Both the position numbers and the translations under genes were made by a program. DNA of 64,000 nt from CBDANZ01 sp965197865 (GTDB taxonomy: Bacteria; Acidobacteriota; Vicinamibacteria; Vicinamibacterales; CAVVIG01): positions 248,001 through 312,000 of the forward strand of contig CBDANZ010000005.1 of assembly GCA_965197865.1 (NCBI GenBank), in the 5' to 3' direction. Shown here in pieces: positions 25,501-34,869 of the stretch (positions within the stretch are counted from its first letter, which is position 1; each line of letters opens with the position of its first letter). The notes beneath the pieces were generated by a model. That model worked only from the letters and a program-made list of their open reading frames with translations. It was not told where the DNA came from and did no database searches.

Positions 25501-25677
25501 GGCTGCGCGACATCGTGCCGCAAGTGCGTTCGCCATCTCCAACACCGTCAAATCAGCAATATGGGAAGTGATATTTCCTCTCCTGACAAGGAAGCGCACT
25601 CGCCGCGAGTGTTCCCCTTGGATGTACCTGTGTTGCAGCGCGCATGTATCAAAGAAGCTGGCAGGCATCTGCGCCAC
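25500..25677 (-). pseudogene. N-terminal fragment of a PIN-domain (VapC-like) protein
   Basis: About 58 codons from a GTG at 25677: MPASFFDTCALQHRYIQGEH and IADLTVLEMANALAARCR. FFDTCAL supplies the first catalytic Asp and LTVLEMANAL the conserved Glu of PIN ribonucleases. The second half with the remaining acidic residues is absent because the sequence joins the methyltransferase fragment. The frame continues only as antisense to that fragment. Confidence 0.55.
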
Positions 25678-25680
25678 CGA

Positions 25681-25881
25681 TCAACGGTGCTTCGGTCGCC
25701 TCTTCAGGACCTTATTGGCGCGAGCAGCCTTCTTCGAGGTTCGGCGCAGTCGACACTTGACCGCCGACCGACGGCTGGAATTTGAATTCGAATTCGTCGA
25801 GGGTTTTCGGATACCCGGCGCCCCAAGGATCAGCACGTTTTCAACCGACACGAGAAACTGTCCGGTGGCCAGCTCGCCCAC
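25681..25881 (-). CDS. Small basic hypothetical protein upstream of PIN fragment
   Basis: 66 codons: hydrophobic start (GQFLVSVENVLILGAPG), Ser/Asn-rich middle, and an Arg/Lys-rich tail (CRLRRTSKKAARANKVLKRR). It ends three bases before the PIN start, the position expected for an antitoxin, but the sequence resembles no antitoxin family I know. Could be spurious. Confidence 0.3.
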   Translation of the reverse strand: MGELATGQFLVSVENVLILGAPGIRKPSTNSNSNSSRRSAVKCRLRRTSKKAARANKVLKRRPKHR

Positions 25882-26016
25882 CTGCGGCTGATCTCGGGAT
25901 TGGGCTGGAAGAACGTGCGACGAGGGAATCTGGCCGCGCGGAGAGTGTATGGGTGTATAAAGGTCCTGTTCCGAGCGGCCAACATGGAAATCTCGACTTG
26001 CTAGGGGAATCTACTC

Positions 26017-26931
26017 ATGTTCAAGGAACTGCAGAGCGCCCGCTTGGCGAACTATCTGACGGTGGTTTTATTGGCGTCAGGTGTTGGGTGCGGTCCATCC
26101 GAATCGCCGCCTCCAAGCGAATCGCGTCAAACCGACGTGACTGCTGTGCTGCGCGATGCACTCTTGTTCCACGCGGGCTTCGACGACGGCTGGGACGCCG
26201 GTTTTGCGAAGGGTGACAGGGGGCTGTACACCGCACCGTCCTACAGCGAACAGGAGAAAGCCACGCCCGGCATCGGTAATCCTGACGTCGAGATCGCTGA
26301 CGACGTCGGGCGCTTTCAGCACGCTCTGAAATTCAGCAAGAAGAATGAGCACGCCATCTTCTACCGAGCCGAGGATAACGTGGCCTACTCGGAGTCCGGC
26401 TGGAACGGCACGATCTCGTTCTGGCTCAGCCTCGATCCCGTCCAGGATCTCGAGCCGGGCTTCACTGACCCGATCCAGGTGACCGACGCGAGGGCCACCG
26501 ACGCCTGTATCTGGGTGGATTTCACCCGGGAAGACCCGCGGGAGTTCCGGCTCGGTGTTTTTGGAGACTTGGACGTGTGGAATCCGGAGAATCTCCCCTC
26601 GAGTGAGAATGCAGACTTTGAGAACCATTTGGTGATCGTCAATGAACCGCCTTTCGCGCGCGGAACATGGACCCAGGTCGTCATTACCCATGAGGGCCTC
26701 GGCAGCGCCCAGGGTGGGACCGCTAGGCTGTACCTGGACAGCGAACTACAGGGAACGGTCACCGGGATTGCCGAACCGTTTACGTGGGATATGCCCGGGG
26801 CGGCGATCCGGCTCGGCCTCAATTACGTCGGGCTCTTCGATGAGCTTGCCATCTTCGACCGTCCCTTGACGGAGGACGAGATCCAGGCATTGTACGGATT
26901 GGAGAGGGGCGTCATCGACCTGCATCCTTGA
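26017..26931 (+). CDS. LamG/concanavalin-A-like lipoprotein
   Basis: 304 aa. The leader ends in SGVGC, a near-lipobox, then a disordered PPPSESRQ linker and one LamG-type jelly-roll: ALLFHAGFDDGWDAGFAKGD, HALKFSKKN, TISFWLSLDP, GTWTQVVITHEG, ARLYLDSELQGTV, and GLFDELAIFDRPLTEDEIQA, the last being the diagnostic end of LamG_3 domains. Such domains bind carbohydrate on the cell surface; no catalytic module is attached. Intact, with unrelated fragments on both sides. Confidence 0.85.
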   Translation: MFKELQSARLANYLTVVLLASGVGCGPSESPPPSESRQTDVTAVLRDALLFHAGFDDGWDAGFAKGDRGLYTAPSYSEQEKATPGIGNPDVEIADDVGRFQHALKFSKKNEHAIFYRAEDNVAYSESGWNGTISFWLSLDPVQDLEPGFTDPIQVTDARATDACIWVDFTREDPREFRLGVFGDLDVWNPENLPSSENADFENHLVIVNEPPFARGTWTQVVITHEGLGSAQGGTARLYLDSELQGTVTGIAEPFTWDMPGAAIRLGLNYVGLFDELAIFDRPLTEDEIQALYGLERGVIDLHP

Positions 26932-26977
26932 CGACGACGGGCCGTACGAGCGCCGCTTGTGGACTACACACGTGAGG

Positions 26978-27057
26978 GGCACTGTCAAGTTGCTGGCAAA
27001 CACCCCAAATTTGCAGACACTATGTTGCGCTTCCAGGTGGACCTGATGGCGATCCCT
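26978..27057. repeat. Dispersed 80-bp repeat, copy B
   Basis: Aligns to 11443-11520 with mostly point differences, sharing AAGTTGCTGGCAAACACCCC and ACTATGTTGCGC. It is joined within a few bases to a groEL fragment, as expected if it is the end of an element that carried out or triggered a deletion. Confidence 0.65.
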
Positions 27058-27061
27058 TTCC

Positions 27062-27223
27062 GCGAAGGGCGAATACGTGGATCTCGTGAAAGCGGGCATC
27101 ATCGATCCGACCAAAGTCCAGCGCCTCGCGCTCGAGAACGCCATGTCGGTCGCGAGCGTCCTGCTGCTGACTGAGGCTACGATGACGGAGGTTGCGCGTC
27201 AGTGCAGGATTGGCCGAACCTGA
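27062..27223 (+). pseudogene. GroEL C-terminal fragment
   Basis: 53 codons in one frame: KGEYVDLVKAGIIDPTKVQR then LALENAMSVASVLLLTEATM. This is the near-C-terminal equatorial-domain segment of chaperonin GroEL, very well conserved, followed by a divergent tail and a TGA at 27221. No start and no preceding chaperonin sequence, so it is a remnant; a functional groEL must lie elsewhere. Confidence 0.8.
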
Positions 27224-27280
27224 AAACAGGATCACGGCTCACTCCTATGCGTCCGGTCCGTAAACAACGCACTCACGCCC

Positions 27281-27586
27281 TCAGCCCTTGATGCAAATGA
27301 GCGGCTCCAGTCGAGCAACCTTCCTGGACAGACCGGCCCGATCCGCGGCATCGACCACTTCGGCAACGTCCTTGTAAGCCCCGGGAGCTTTCTCGGCCAC
27401 GCCTCTCGACGAGGGGCTCCGGACGATCACGCCACGGCTCGCCAGCTCGTCGATCACTTGGCGGCCTCGGTAGTGGCGCAGGGCCTGGTGACGACTCATG
27501 GCCCGCCCGGCACCATGGCAGGACAGACTGAACGACCGCTGCATGTTGTCGTTCGTTCCCACCAGCACATAGGACGCCGTCCCCAT
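27281..27586 (-). pseudogene. rtcB: RtcB RNA ligase, C-terminal fragment
   Basis: 101 codons: MGTASYVLVGTNDNMQRSF, SCHGAGRAMSRHQA, APGAYKDVAEVVDAADRAGL and a terminal LICIKG. This is the last quarter of the RtcB tRNA-splicing/RNA-repair ligase, including the GMP-accepting His in CHGAGR. The upstream three quarters are missing; at about 27590 the sequence changes to a plus-strand PAS-like gene, a head-to-head fusion. Cannot be a working ligase. Confidence 0.8.
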
Positions 27587-27599
27587 GGTGCCGCGCTGC

Positions 27600-28024
27600 G
27601 CTGGAGCTTCCTGGAGGATGAGCGCGAGGCCTGTGTGGTGGTATCGGGACGCATGGAGCTCATGTACGTCAACACCGCGGCCCGCAGTCTGGTTCCCTGG
27701 GCATGGTTTGGCAAGCGGTGTTTCGAGGTGTTGCCGGTCGTGGAGGAGATGTGCACGTTTTATTGCCCGAAGATACAGGCCGTCAATGAGGCGACCGAGG
27801 TCGTCTACTGCGAGGAATCTGTCCGCTCAGGAGACAGGGACTGTGTCGTGTTCGGCGTCGGGCTCATCCCGCTCGGACTGGGAGCCGATGACCGAGCCCG
27901 AGCCGTGTTTCTTCTGCGCAGCAAGACAGCGTGTCGTGACGAGCGCGAGTTCCAGGCGCACCTCCTCAAGGACGCCGAACGGGTGCGGCAGCGCATCTTC
28001 GCTTCGACGGCTGGCGTGCCGTGA
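27600..28024 (+). pseudogene. PAS-like sensor fragment, 5' truncated
   Basis: Coding frame EDEREACVVVSGRMELMYVN, then AWFGKRCFEVLPVVEEMCTF and YCPKIQAVNEAT, ending FASTAGVP at 28024. The ACVVV..YVN..AR pattern followed by a C-rich FEVLP loop looks like a PAS domain. No upstream start in phase within gene-like sequence; further upstream the frame reads antisense rtcB. Might be translated from an internal ATG at about 27653. Output domain, if any, was not retained. Confidence 0.45.
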
Positions 28025-28084
28025 TCACGACCCTCCGATCGCCAACCGGGTTGCGCGAGCGTTTGGTCGGCGGGCTGGACTGTG

Positions 28085-28219
28085 CTAGACACTCGCGCCG
28101 AACTCGGTCCACGGTCGTTCAGTAGCGGACGCGTCGAGTGCGCGTACGTCCATGCGGCTCTCGGACAACGTGCCCGTCTTGTCAGTTGCAATGACCGTAA
28201 CCGAGCCCTTCGCTGCTAT
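28085..28219 (-). pseudogene. P-type ATPase fragment with DKTGT motif
   Basis: AAKGSVTVIATDKTGTLSES then RMDVRALDA and a stop at 28087-28085. DKTGTL is the phosphorylation-site signature of P-type cation ATPases; only about 40 residues remain. A TAG immediately upstream in the same phase separates it from the next fragment. Confidence 0.7.
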
Positions 28220-28386
28220 CTATCTGGGCACCACCTCCTCCGGAATCAATTCGTCCGGAACGCCTTCGACGGCATTCATGATGCCAGCAATGAAGCTAAC
28301 CTCGCGAGGTGCAGGAAGATCTGTGTGGTCCGCAACCTGCTGATAGCGCTCGCGAATCATGGCGATGACCTGACTAGGCAGAACTC
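28220..28386 (-). pseudogene. Orphan coding fragment of unknown family
   Basis: VLPSQVIAMIRERYQQVADH then TDLPAPREVSFIAGIMNAVE and GVPDELIPEEVVPR, stop TAG at 28222-28220. Amino-acid composition and third-position bias look genuinely coding. It may be the C-terminus of a small protein or part of a fusion with the P-type ATPase fragment in the same phase. Not recognised. Confidence 0.35.
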
Positions 28387-28549
28387 ATCTCACGATAGCC
28401 TATCGGAGCACGTCCGTCACCTTGACTCAGAGGCGCCTTTACAGACGCCCAGCCGTCCAGCCGCATTGATCGCCTCCCTCAAATCATCGGATCTGCGTGT
28501 TGCGCTACCTCCCCGGAGCGTCTGGGGCTAGCAGTCGCCTGTACGGCTC

Positions 28550-28747
28550 TTATTCAGCCATTCTGCAAAGCGCGACTTCCGGCTTCGGATCAGAAGTCCA
28601 CGACCCGGCCCAGTAGTTTCTTGCGGCAGACTGTACGTCGTCAGACCAAAGTGGACCGTTGGCCGTCGTTTCTTTACCCCGATCAGCGATGCTTTCCACG
28701 AAGTGATTCAGACGCTGACGAATACCGCGCACGACACTCGGCGGCAA
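28550..28747 (-). CDS. Hypothetical small protein
   Basis: 65 codons with a helical start (VVRGIRQRLNHFVESIADRG) and Trp-rich end. No clear ribosome site and no recognised family. The frame stays open upstream past the apparent start, so it may be another fragment. Confidence 0.25.
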   Translation of the reverse strand: MPPSVVRGIRQRLNHFVESIADRGKETTANGPLWSDDVQSAARNYWAGSWTSDPKPEVALCRMAE

Positions 28748-28937
28748 ATGGGACGCATGGGTGCAAGGGTAGGAGTAGCTACGCTTGATCCGGCTCGTGC
28801 GTCAGCGGCTCGCAGGTGAGGAGCTCCTGAAGGAGATCAGGTGGCTTCTGCTGTCTCACCATCGCCTCGGTCTCCGCTGATGCACGCGGGTTCGCCGATC
28901 ACACCTCCGCTTTCCTGCGAAACACGTCTAGTAGTCG

Positions 28938-31900
28938 TCAGGCGACGGCTGGCCTGCCGAACTTCAGATACAACGTCGGCACCACAACCATGTTGAGCAA
29001 GGTCGACGAAGTGAGACCGCAGAGAATCACGATGGCCATCGGCGTCTCAATTTCGCTGCCCGCCTGCCCGCCGCTGAGGGCCAGGGGAATCAGCGCGAGT
29101 GCCGAGGAAGTTGCCGTCATCAGGATCGGGATGAACCGCTCACGTGCGCCCCGCTCGACAGCCTCACGAAAATCGGTCACCCCCTCCTCGTCAGTCAGAT
29201 GATGAATATGCGAGACGAGCATGATGCCGTTGCGCGTGGCGATGCCAAACAACGTGAGGAAGCCGATCATCGACGCCACGCTCAGGATTCCCCCGCCCAC
29301 GAACACGCCCACCACCCCGCCGATGAGGGCCAGTGGCAAGTTGAGCATGATGAGTATGGCATCTTGGGGACGCCCGAAGGCGAGCACGAGCAGCATGAAC
29401 AGGCCGGCGATCACGACCACGCCCAGCACCAGCAGCCGTTGTGAGGCGCTCTGCTCGCTCTCAAATTGCCCTCCGTATTCGACGCGGTACCCTGGCGGCA
29501 TTGGCACCTCTTGTGCGACGGCCGCACGCATGTCGTTGACGACGCTGCCGAGAGCGCGGCCGGCCACGTTGGCCGAGATGACGATCCGCCGCTGCACATT
29601 CTCGCGCTGCACCATGTTCGGCCCCGTTTCCCGGCGCACGTCGGCCAGCAGGCGGATTGGCACCGACGTGCCATGGGGTGTATCGATCGGCAGATTCGCA
29701 AGACGATCGAAGTCGGTCTGGACACTCGGATGGAACTTCACGACCAGATCGAACGCCGTCGCCCGGTCGAAAATTCGGCCCACCCGTGTGCCCGCAAAGC
29801 TCGTTTCGACGGCCGCAGCCACATCGTCGGCCTGAAGACCATAGCGGGCGATGGCCGGCCGGTTGAGGACAAACCGCACGAACGGCACGTCCATCTGCTG
29901 CTCCAGCGATACGTCGACGGCCCCGGGAATGCCAGTCATCACCTCTCGAACGCGCTCACCCAGACGCCGCAGCGTGGGAAGATCGTCGCCGAAGATCTTC
30001 ACCGCGATGTTGGCACGCGTCCCCGACAGCATATGGTCGATCCGGTGCGAGATCGGCTGACCGATCGTCACGTTGGTGCCTGGCAGCGATGAAAACTCCT
30101 GCCGGAGCGTCGTGAGCAACTCGGCCCGCGACCGTCCAGTGTGGCGCAACCGCACGTCGATCTCAGCCGCCTCAACGCCCTGGACGTGCTCGTCGTACTC
30201 TGCCCGACCGGTGCGACGCGCCGTGGCCACGACTTCTGGCTGCGCCATGAGAATGTGCTCGATGCGGCGCCCGATCTCGTCGGACTTCTGAAGCGACGTC
30301 CCTGGTAGGGTATTCGCCTGGATGGTCAACGACCCTTCATTGAACTCGGGCAAGAAGGCCGTGCCCGTCCGTGCCACCGCCACAATGGCCACCACGAGCA
30401 GCGCCAACGACGTCACCGTGACGAGCCTGGGGCGATCGAGGGCGTGCGGCAGCAGCTTGGCGAACCCTGCCTTGAGGGTGCGCCCAAGCCACCCCTCGTG
30501 TCCCCTCAGAATCGACCGCGCACCGGGCAGGAAGGCGTAGCAGAGTGCCGGCGTCACGATCATCGCTACCACGAGCGACGTCAGCAGCGCGACGATATAG
30601 GCCGACGCGAGCGGCGCCAGTAAGCGGCCCTCGACGCCCGATAGCCCGTAGATGGGCAGGAACACGAGGACGATGATGATCGTGGCGAATACGATCGAGG
30701 TGCGGATTTCGAGCGTCGCATCACGGACGATCACCGCGGTCGATTGCTGCTCGGCGGGCGCTCTTGCCGCATTCTCCCGCAGTCGTCGGACCACGTTCTC
30801 TACGTCGACGATCGCATCGTCGACCAGGGCGCCGATGGCAATGGCCATCCCTCCAAGCGTCATCGTGTTGATCGTCGCGTCGAACCCGCGCAACACGAGC
30901 ACGGCGGTGGCCAGAGACAGCGGCATCGCGGCCAGCGTGATGGCGGCCGCCCGCAGGTTGGCCAGAAAGATCACGACGATCACGACCACCAGAAGGCCTC
31001 CATCGCGAAGCGCGTCGACGACGTTCTCGACGGCGACTTCGATGAAATCGGCCTGGCTGAAGATCCGGCGATCGATCTTCATGCCACGAGGCAGCTCCTG
31101 CTGCAAGGCGTCCAGTTCCCGATCGAGTCGCGCCGTCAATTCGACCGTGTTGGTGTCCGGCTGCTTCTGCACACCCACGATCACGGCTGGCGTACCGTTG
31201 CGCGATCCCTCGCCTCGCTTGAGAGCGGCGCCTTCCCGCACGTCGGCTACGTCGCGAATTAGGACGGGCCGGTCACCGCGAAGGGCGACGATGCTGCCGC
31301 CGATTTCTTCCGGCGTACGAACGCGTCCGATCGTTTGCAGCACGTACTCCTGGGGTCCCTCCCGGTAGATCCCGGCCGACGTATTCTGGCTGGCACCGCC
31401 GACGGCATCGAGGAGCTGGGTGATGGAGATCTGGTTGGCGCGAAGCCGATCGGGGTGTGCAATGACCTGGAACTGCCGCTTGTCACCCCCGATGGGCGTC
31501 ACCTGCGACACACCGGTCACGGCCAGGAGCCGCCGCCGCACGACGGTATCGGCGACGGTCCGCAGGGTCAGCGCGTCGTCCTGCTCCGACGTGATCGCGA
31601 AGAACAGGATTTCGCCCATGATCGACGAAATGGGCGCCAGGATGGGACGCTCCACTTGAGGCGGCAGGCTTCCAGCGACGAGGGTCAGCTTCTCGGCGAC
31701 GATCTGTCGCGCGCGGAAGATGTCGGTGCCCCAGTCGAATTCCACCCAAACGACGGCGATGCCGACGGCCGTGGCCGACCGCACCCGCCGGACGTCCGAT
31801 GCCCCGTTGAGCGCGGCCTCGATGGGAAACGTCACGAGCGTTTCCATCTCCTCGGGCGCCATCCCGCGGCCTTCTGTCAGGATGGTGACCGTCGGTGCCG

Positions 31901-32027
31901 TGAGGTCGGGGAATACGTCCACCGGCATGCGGCGCGCGGTCCACAGCCCGGCTCCGGCCAGCAGGACCGCCAGCGAGAGGACCATCCAGTGATGATCAAT
32001 TGACCATTGGATCAGTCGTTTCATCAT
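28938..32027 (-). CDS. cusA: Heavy-metal efflux RND permease (CusA/CzcA family)
   Basis: 1029-residue inner-membrane proton antiporter, the pump of a tripartite efflux system. Starts MMKRLIQWSIDHHWMVL with TM1, then a porter domain (RRMPVDVFPDLTAPTV), the TM4 signature GGMAIAIGALVDDAIVDVEN of the HME-RND group and a second half with FLPEFNEGSLTIQANTLPGT and TLFGIATRNGIMLV. Twelve hydrophobic helices can be counted. Substrate in the HME group is Cu/Ag, Zn/Co/Cd or similar; I cannot tell which. It is the last gene of the operon, 12 bp after the adaptor. Intact. Confidence 0.93.
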   Translation of the reverse strand: MMKRLIQWSIDHHWMVLSLAVLLAGAGLWTARRMPVDVFPDLTAPTVTILTEGRGMAPEEMETLVTFPIEAALNGASDVRRVRSATAVGIAVVWVEFDWGTDIFRARQIVAEKLTLVAGSLPPQVERPILAPISSIMGEILFFAITSEQDDALTLRTVADTVVRRRLLAVTGVSQVTPIGGDKRQFQVIAHPDRLRANQISITQLLDAVGGASQNTSAGIYREGPQEYVLQTIGRVRTPEEIGGSIVALRGDRPVLIRDVADVREGAALKRGEGSRNGTPAVIVGVQKQPDTNTVELTARLDRELDALQQELPRGMKIDRRIFSQADFIEVAVENVVDALRDGGLLVVVIVVIFLANLRAAAITLAAMPLSLATAVLVLRGFDATINTMTLGGMAIAIGALVDDAIVDVENVVRRLRENAARAPAEQQSTAVIVRDATLEIRTSIVFATIIIVLVFLPIYGLSGVEGRLLAPLASAYIVALLTSLVVAMIVTPALCYAFLPGARSILRGHEGWLGRTLKAGFAKLLPHALDRPRLVTVTSLALLVVAIVAVARTGTAFLPEFNEGSLTIQANTLPGTSLQKSDEIGRRIEHILMAQPEVVATARRTGRAEYDEHVQGVEAAEIDVRLRHTGRSRAELLTTLRQEFSSLPGTNVTIGQPISHRIDHMLSGTRANIAVKIFGDDLPTLRRLGERVREVMTGIPGAVDVSLEQQMDVPFVRFVLNRPAIARYGLQADDVAAAVETSFAGTRVGRIFDRATAFDLVVKFHPSVQTDFDRLANLPIDTPHGTSVPIRLLADVRRETGPNMVQRENVQRRIVISANVAGRALGSVVNDMRAAVAQEVPMPPGYRVEYGGQFESEQSASQRLLVLGVVVIAGLFMLLVLAFGRPQDAILIMLNLPLALIGGVVGVFVGGGILSVASMIGFLTLFGIATRNGIMLVSHIHHLTDEEGVTDFREAVERGARERFIPILMTATSSALALIPLALSGGQAGSEIETPMAIVILCGLTSSTLLNMVVVPTLYLKFGRPAVA

Positions 32028-32039
32028 TTTCAGTGTTCC

Positions 32040-33596
32040 TTAGTGGACGTGGCCTTCAGCGGGCAGCCCCATGGCGGCCGACGCCAGCTGTACTTCGTAC
32101 GCGCCGCGCGTGACGACGCGCTCGCCCAGGGCGACGCCGCTCCTCACGCCGACGAGGTCGGCATCGCGGGCTGCGATCTCGATGACCCGCCGCGCGAAAC
32201 TCTCCCCGCCGACTTGCACGAAGACGTACGGTCGCCCCGCTTCCGTCAGCACTGCCGCGGCGGGCACCGCTGGCAGTCGCGTTCGATCGCGCGTATACAG
32301 CACGGCGGTGGCAACCTGCCCGACCAGCAGCTGTTCGCCCGGATTGTCGATTTCCATTTGAAGGGCCAGGGCTCGCGTGGCCGCGTCGATGACGCCCGAG
32401 TCGTGTACGTGCTCAGGTTCCAGCATCAACGGGTCGGGAAGGCCCGGAATCTCCAGCACCACGGTGTTGACCTGGCGGGCGACTGGTACATCGGCCACCG
32501 GCACCTGCACCTCCAGCTTTACGCGATCCGTTCGGACGATCCGGAACAGTGGCGCGCCTTCGTCATAGGACGCCCCGAGCGTGACCGTGACTTCGGCCAG
32601 CCGCCCGGCAATCGGGGCTCGCAGCGCGAACGCATTGCCGGCGGCGGCTCCGCCGCCCAAGCGCAGCGTTTCGTCCCGCTGCGCCAGCCGGGCTCGCGCG
32701 GCTTCTAGGCGAGCTTCGGCGATCTGCATCGCCCGCCGAGCGTCCTCGACGCGACGAGCGGGCACGGCCCGCTCATCGAGCAGCCGTTCGGCACGGGCCA
32801 GCTCGACGCGCGCCGCGTCGAGCGCCGCCTGCGCCTCGGCGTCCTCGGCCGCCAGCGTCGCGCGGTCGGTACCTGCGGCGAGGCGCGGCTCCAGCCGTGC
32901 GAGGACTTGTCCCGCGCGAACCCTGTCCCCAATCGAGAGCAGGACGTCCGCCGCGAGGCGCCCGGCGGCCGGGACGGCCACGATCGCCTCGCCTCCTGGC
33001 AGCGGGTGCACCGTCGCCGGCACGCGAATAGAGGTCCGCACTTCTGCCTCCTGAACCAGCGCAGTCGCGAACTCGCTGGTCCACTGCGATTCCTTCAGGT
33101 ACGTAATCGCCGCCGAATCCTCCGCCGGGTGGTGCTCGGCATCTATCAGGGCCGTCGCTTCCTGGGGAAACACCATGACAGCGCCCAGGTCGTGCCGATC
33201 CGACAGATCCGGTCCCTCGAGAAGCAACGCCCACCGATACCGTCCTGCCACCGGAGGGACATCCTCCACCCGGAACACGCCGGGTCGCGAGGGTTCGGGT
33301 GCGGCAAGCACGTGCGACGGGCCGCCAACGTCCGGCACGAACTCAATCGTGGCCTGACCCGACGTGACCGCCTGGAAGTCGGCCAGTCGCGTGAGGTGGA
33401 TGGCGAATAGCGCCGTCTGTCCCGCGACGAGCGGCGGGTATTCCATGAACAGCTCCGTCCGGTCCGTCCAATGGGTCACGTCCAGCGTGGGCAGCTCGTC
33501 CTCGGCGCCCTGGCCCGGACCGGCTGCTTGCGTGCAGCCGGTGAGCGCCAGTACCGCGAGGGCCCCGGCGCCAATCCATCGATATGTGACTCTCAT
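32040..33596 (-). CDS. cusB: RND efflux periplasmic adaptor lipoprotein with extra N-terminal domain
   Basis: 518 aa. Lipoprotein leader (GALAVLALTGC), then an extra about 110-residue beta domain (EYPPLVAGQTALFAIHLTRL ... RWALLLEGPDLSDRHDLGAV) resembling metal-binding/YtkA-like modules, then the HlyD-type body: lipoyl half (VPAAGRLAADVLLSIGDRVR), a helical hairpin rich in AEAEA repeats (residues about 270-330) and beta-barrel (VTVLGASYDEGAPLF-like). It bridges CusA and the TolC protein. Its ATG overlaps the outer-membrane gene stop (ATGA). Intact. Confidence 0.9.
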   Translation of the reverse strand: MRVTYRWIGAGALAVLALTGCTQAAGPGQGAEDELPTLDVTHWTDRTELFMEYPPLVAGQTALFAIHLTRLADFQAVTSGQATIEFVPDVGGPSHVLAAPEPSRPGVFRVEDVPPVAGRYRWALLLEGPDLSDRHDLGAVMVFPQEATALIDAEHHPAEDSAAITYLKESQWTSEFATALVQEAEVRTSIRVPATVHPLPGGEAIVAVPAAGRLAADVLLSIGDRVRAGQVLARLEPRLAAGTDRATLAAEDAEAQAALDAARVELARAERLLDERAVPARRVEDARRAMQIAEARLEAARARLAQRDETLRLGGGAAAGNAFALRAPIAGRLAEVTVTLGASYDEGAPLFRIVRTDRVKLEVQVPVADVPVARQVNTVVLEIPGLPDPLMLEPEHVHDSGVIDAATRALALQMEIDNPGEQLLVGQVATAVLYTRDRTRLPAVPAAAVLTEAGRPYVFVQVGGESFARRVIEIAARDADLVGVRSGVALGERVVTRGAYEVQLASAAMGLPAEGHVH

Positions 33597-34819
33597 AGCG
33601 TGGCCTCCCAGCCTGTAGCGAATGCCAGCTCGATCTCGGCCTGGCGCACCGCCAGCTCGAGCGCCGTCTGACGCACGCGGGCGGACGCCCCGATGCGGTA
33701 GGCATCCAACAACTCCAAGATGCCGCGCTCGCCGGCGTCGTAGCTGACCCGGGCGATCCGCTCGATTTGTGCCGCGCTGCCGACGGCCTCGGCACGGTAG
33801 CGCACCGCCACCGCGCGCCGCTGGATCACGACCTCGCGCAGGGCCGCCGCCAGGCCCCGCAGGACCGCGCGAAACGAGGCCGCGCGTGCCTCCGCCTGTG
33901 CGGTGCGCGCCGCCGCGAGCGTCCGCTCAGGCCGTGCGCGGTCGAAGAGCGGAAGCGTCGCGTACATCGCAATCACGCTGCCGAGATCGCCGCCCAGCGC
34001 TGTCGACGACTTGGTACCGACCACAATCTCGGGCTCGGGGATGAGACGCCGCTCAGCCGCAGTCGCGGCGAACGCCGCCGCGTCCACCTCGTGCCGAAAG
34101 GCGACGAGATCGCCGCGGGCCGTTTCCGCGATCTCGAGCAACACCTCCAGCGGCGGCACGGCCGCTCGCAGCGGCGACCCGCCGACCGCCACAAGGCGCG
34201 TCGGGTCGGACACGTCGTCGAAAAAGCCGGCGAGGATCGCCTGAGCGCGGGCGCGTTCGGTCGAGGCCAGCACCAGGTCGGTCTCCGCGTCGAGCACCTC
34301 ACGCTCCGCGCGGAGCCGATCGAACCCGGCCACATCCCCTGCGGTCTCTCGTCGTGCGAGCACGTCGGCCACCTCGCGAAGGCGGTCGCGGGCCGCACCC
34401 AGGTCGCGCTCGCGCGCCTGCTCGGCGATCAGCTCCGCGAACGCGAGGCGCAGGTCGGCGCGGAGACGGCGCACGGCGTCGTCCGCGCGGCTCGAGGTGG
34501 CCGACACCAGCGCCGACGCGGCCTGCTCCTCGTACCGCCGGCGACCGGTAATGGAGAGCGGCTGCGCCAGCTTCGTGAGGTACTCGGTCGTCCCGGCCAC
34601 CGATTCCCGATCGACGGTCAGCCGAGGGTTTGGCCAGCGACCCGCCATCAGCACATCGACCTGAGCCACCTCGATGCCGGCGCGAATCGCCCGTACGCGA
34701 GGACCGTTGGTCGACAGTCGCGCGAGGGCCTCGGACTCGGTCAATATCAACGATTGAGCGCCGACGCTGGACGGGGCGAGGACGCCCACCAGCGCGGCGC
34801 AGAGCACGACTCTGTGCAT
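33593..34819 (-). CDS. cusC: TolC-family outer membrane efflux protein (CusC-like)
   Basis: 408 aa from the ATG at 34819, chosen because GAGGTG precedes it and it gives a clean signal peptide (MHRVVLCAALVGVLAPSSVG, then AQ). Two OEP repeats of long amphipathic helices follow (TESEALARLSTNGPRVRAIR; GELIAEQ-type stretches; RIARVSYDAGERGILELLDA). It forms the trimeric outer-membrane channel of the pump. First structural gene of the tripartite operon, with ATGA coupling to the adaptor. A longer frame to 34924 overlaps the His-rich gene and is unlikely. Intact. Confidence 0.9.
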   Translation of the reverse strand: MHRVVLCAALVGVLAPSSVGAQSLILTESEALARLSTNGPRVRAIRAGIEVAQVDVLMAGRWPNPRLTVDRESVAGTTEYLTKLAQPLSITGRRRYEEQAASALVSATSSRADDAVRRLRADLRLAFAELIAEQARERDLGAARDRLREVADVLARRETAGDVAGFDRLRAEREVLDAETDLVLASTERARAQAILAGFFDDVSDPTRLVAVGGSPLRAAVPPLEVLLEIAETARGDLVAFRHEVDAAAFAATAAERRLIPEPEIVVGTKSSTALGGDLGSVIAMYATLPLFDRARPERTLAAARTAQAEARAASFRAVLRGLAAALREVVIQRRAVAVRYRAEAVGSAAQIERIARVSYDAGERGILELLDAYRIGASARVRQTALELAVRQAEIELAFATGWEATL

Positions 34820-34869
34820 AACACCTCGAATGAAAAAAGAGACGTCGAGACAGACGACGGGCGAGCCCG

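Noticed and set aside
25500..25881. VapBC-type toxin-antitoxin pair
   Set aside because: The PIN domain is truncated and the upstream small frame does not resemble an antitoxin.
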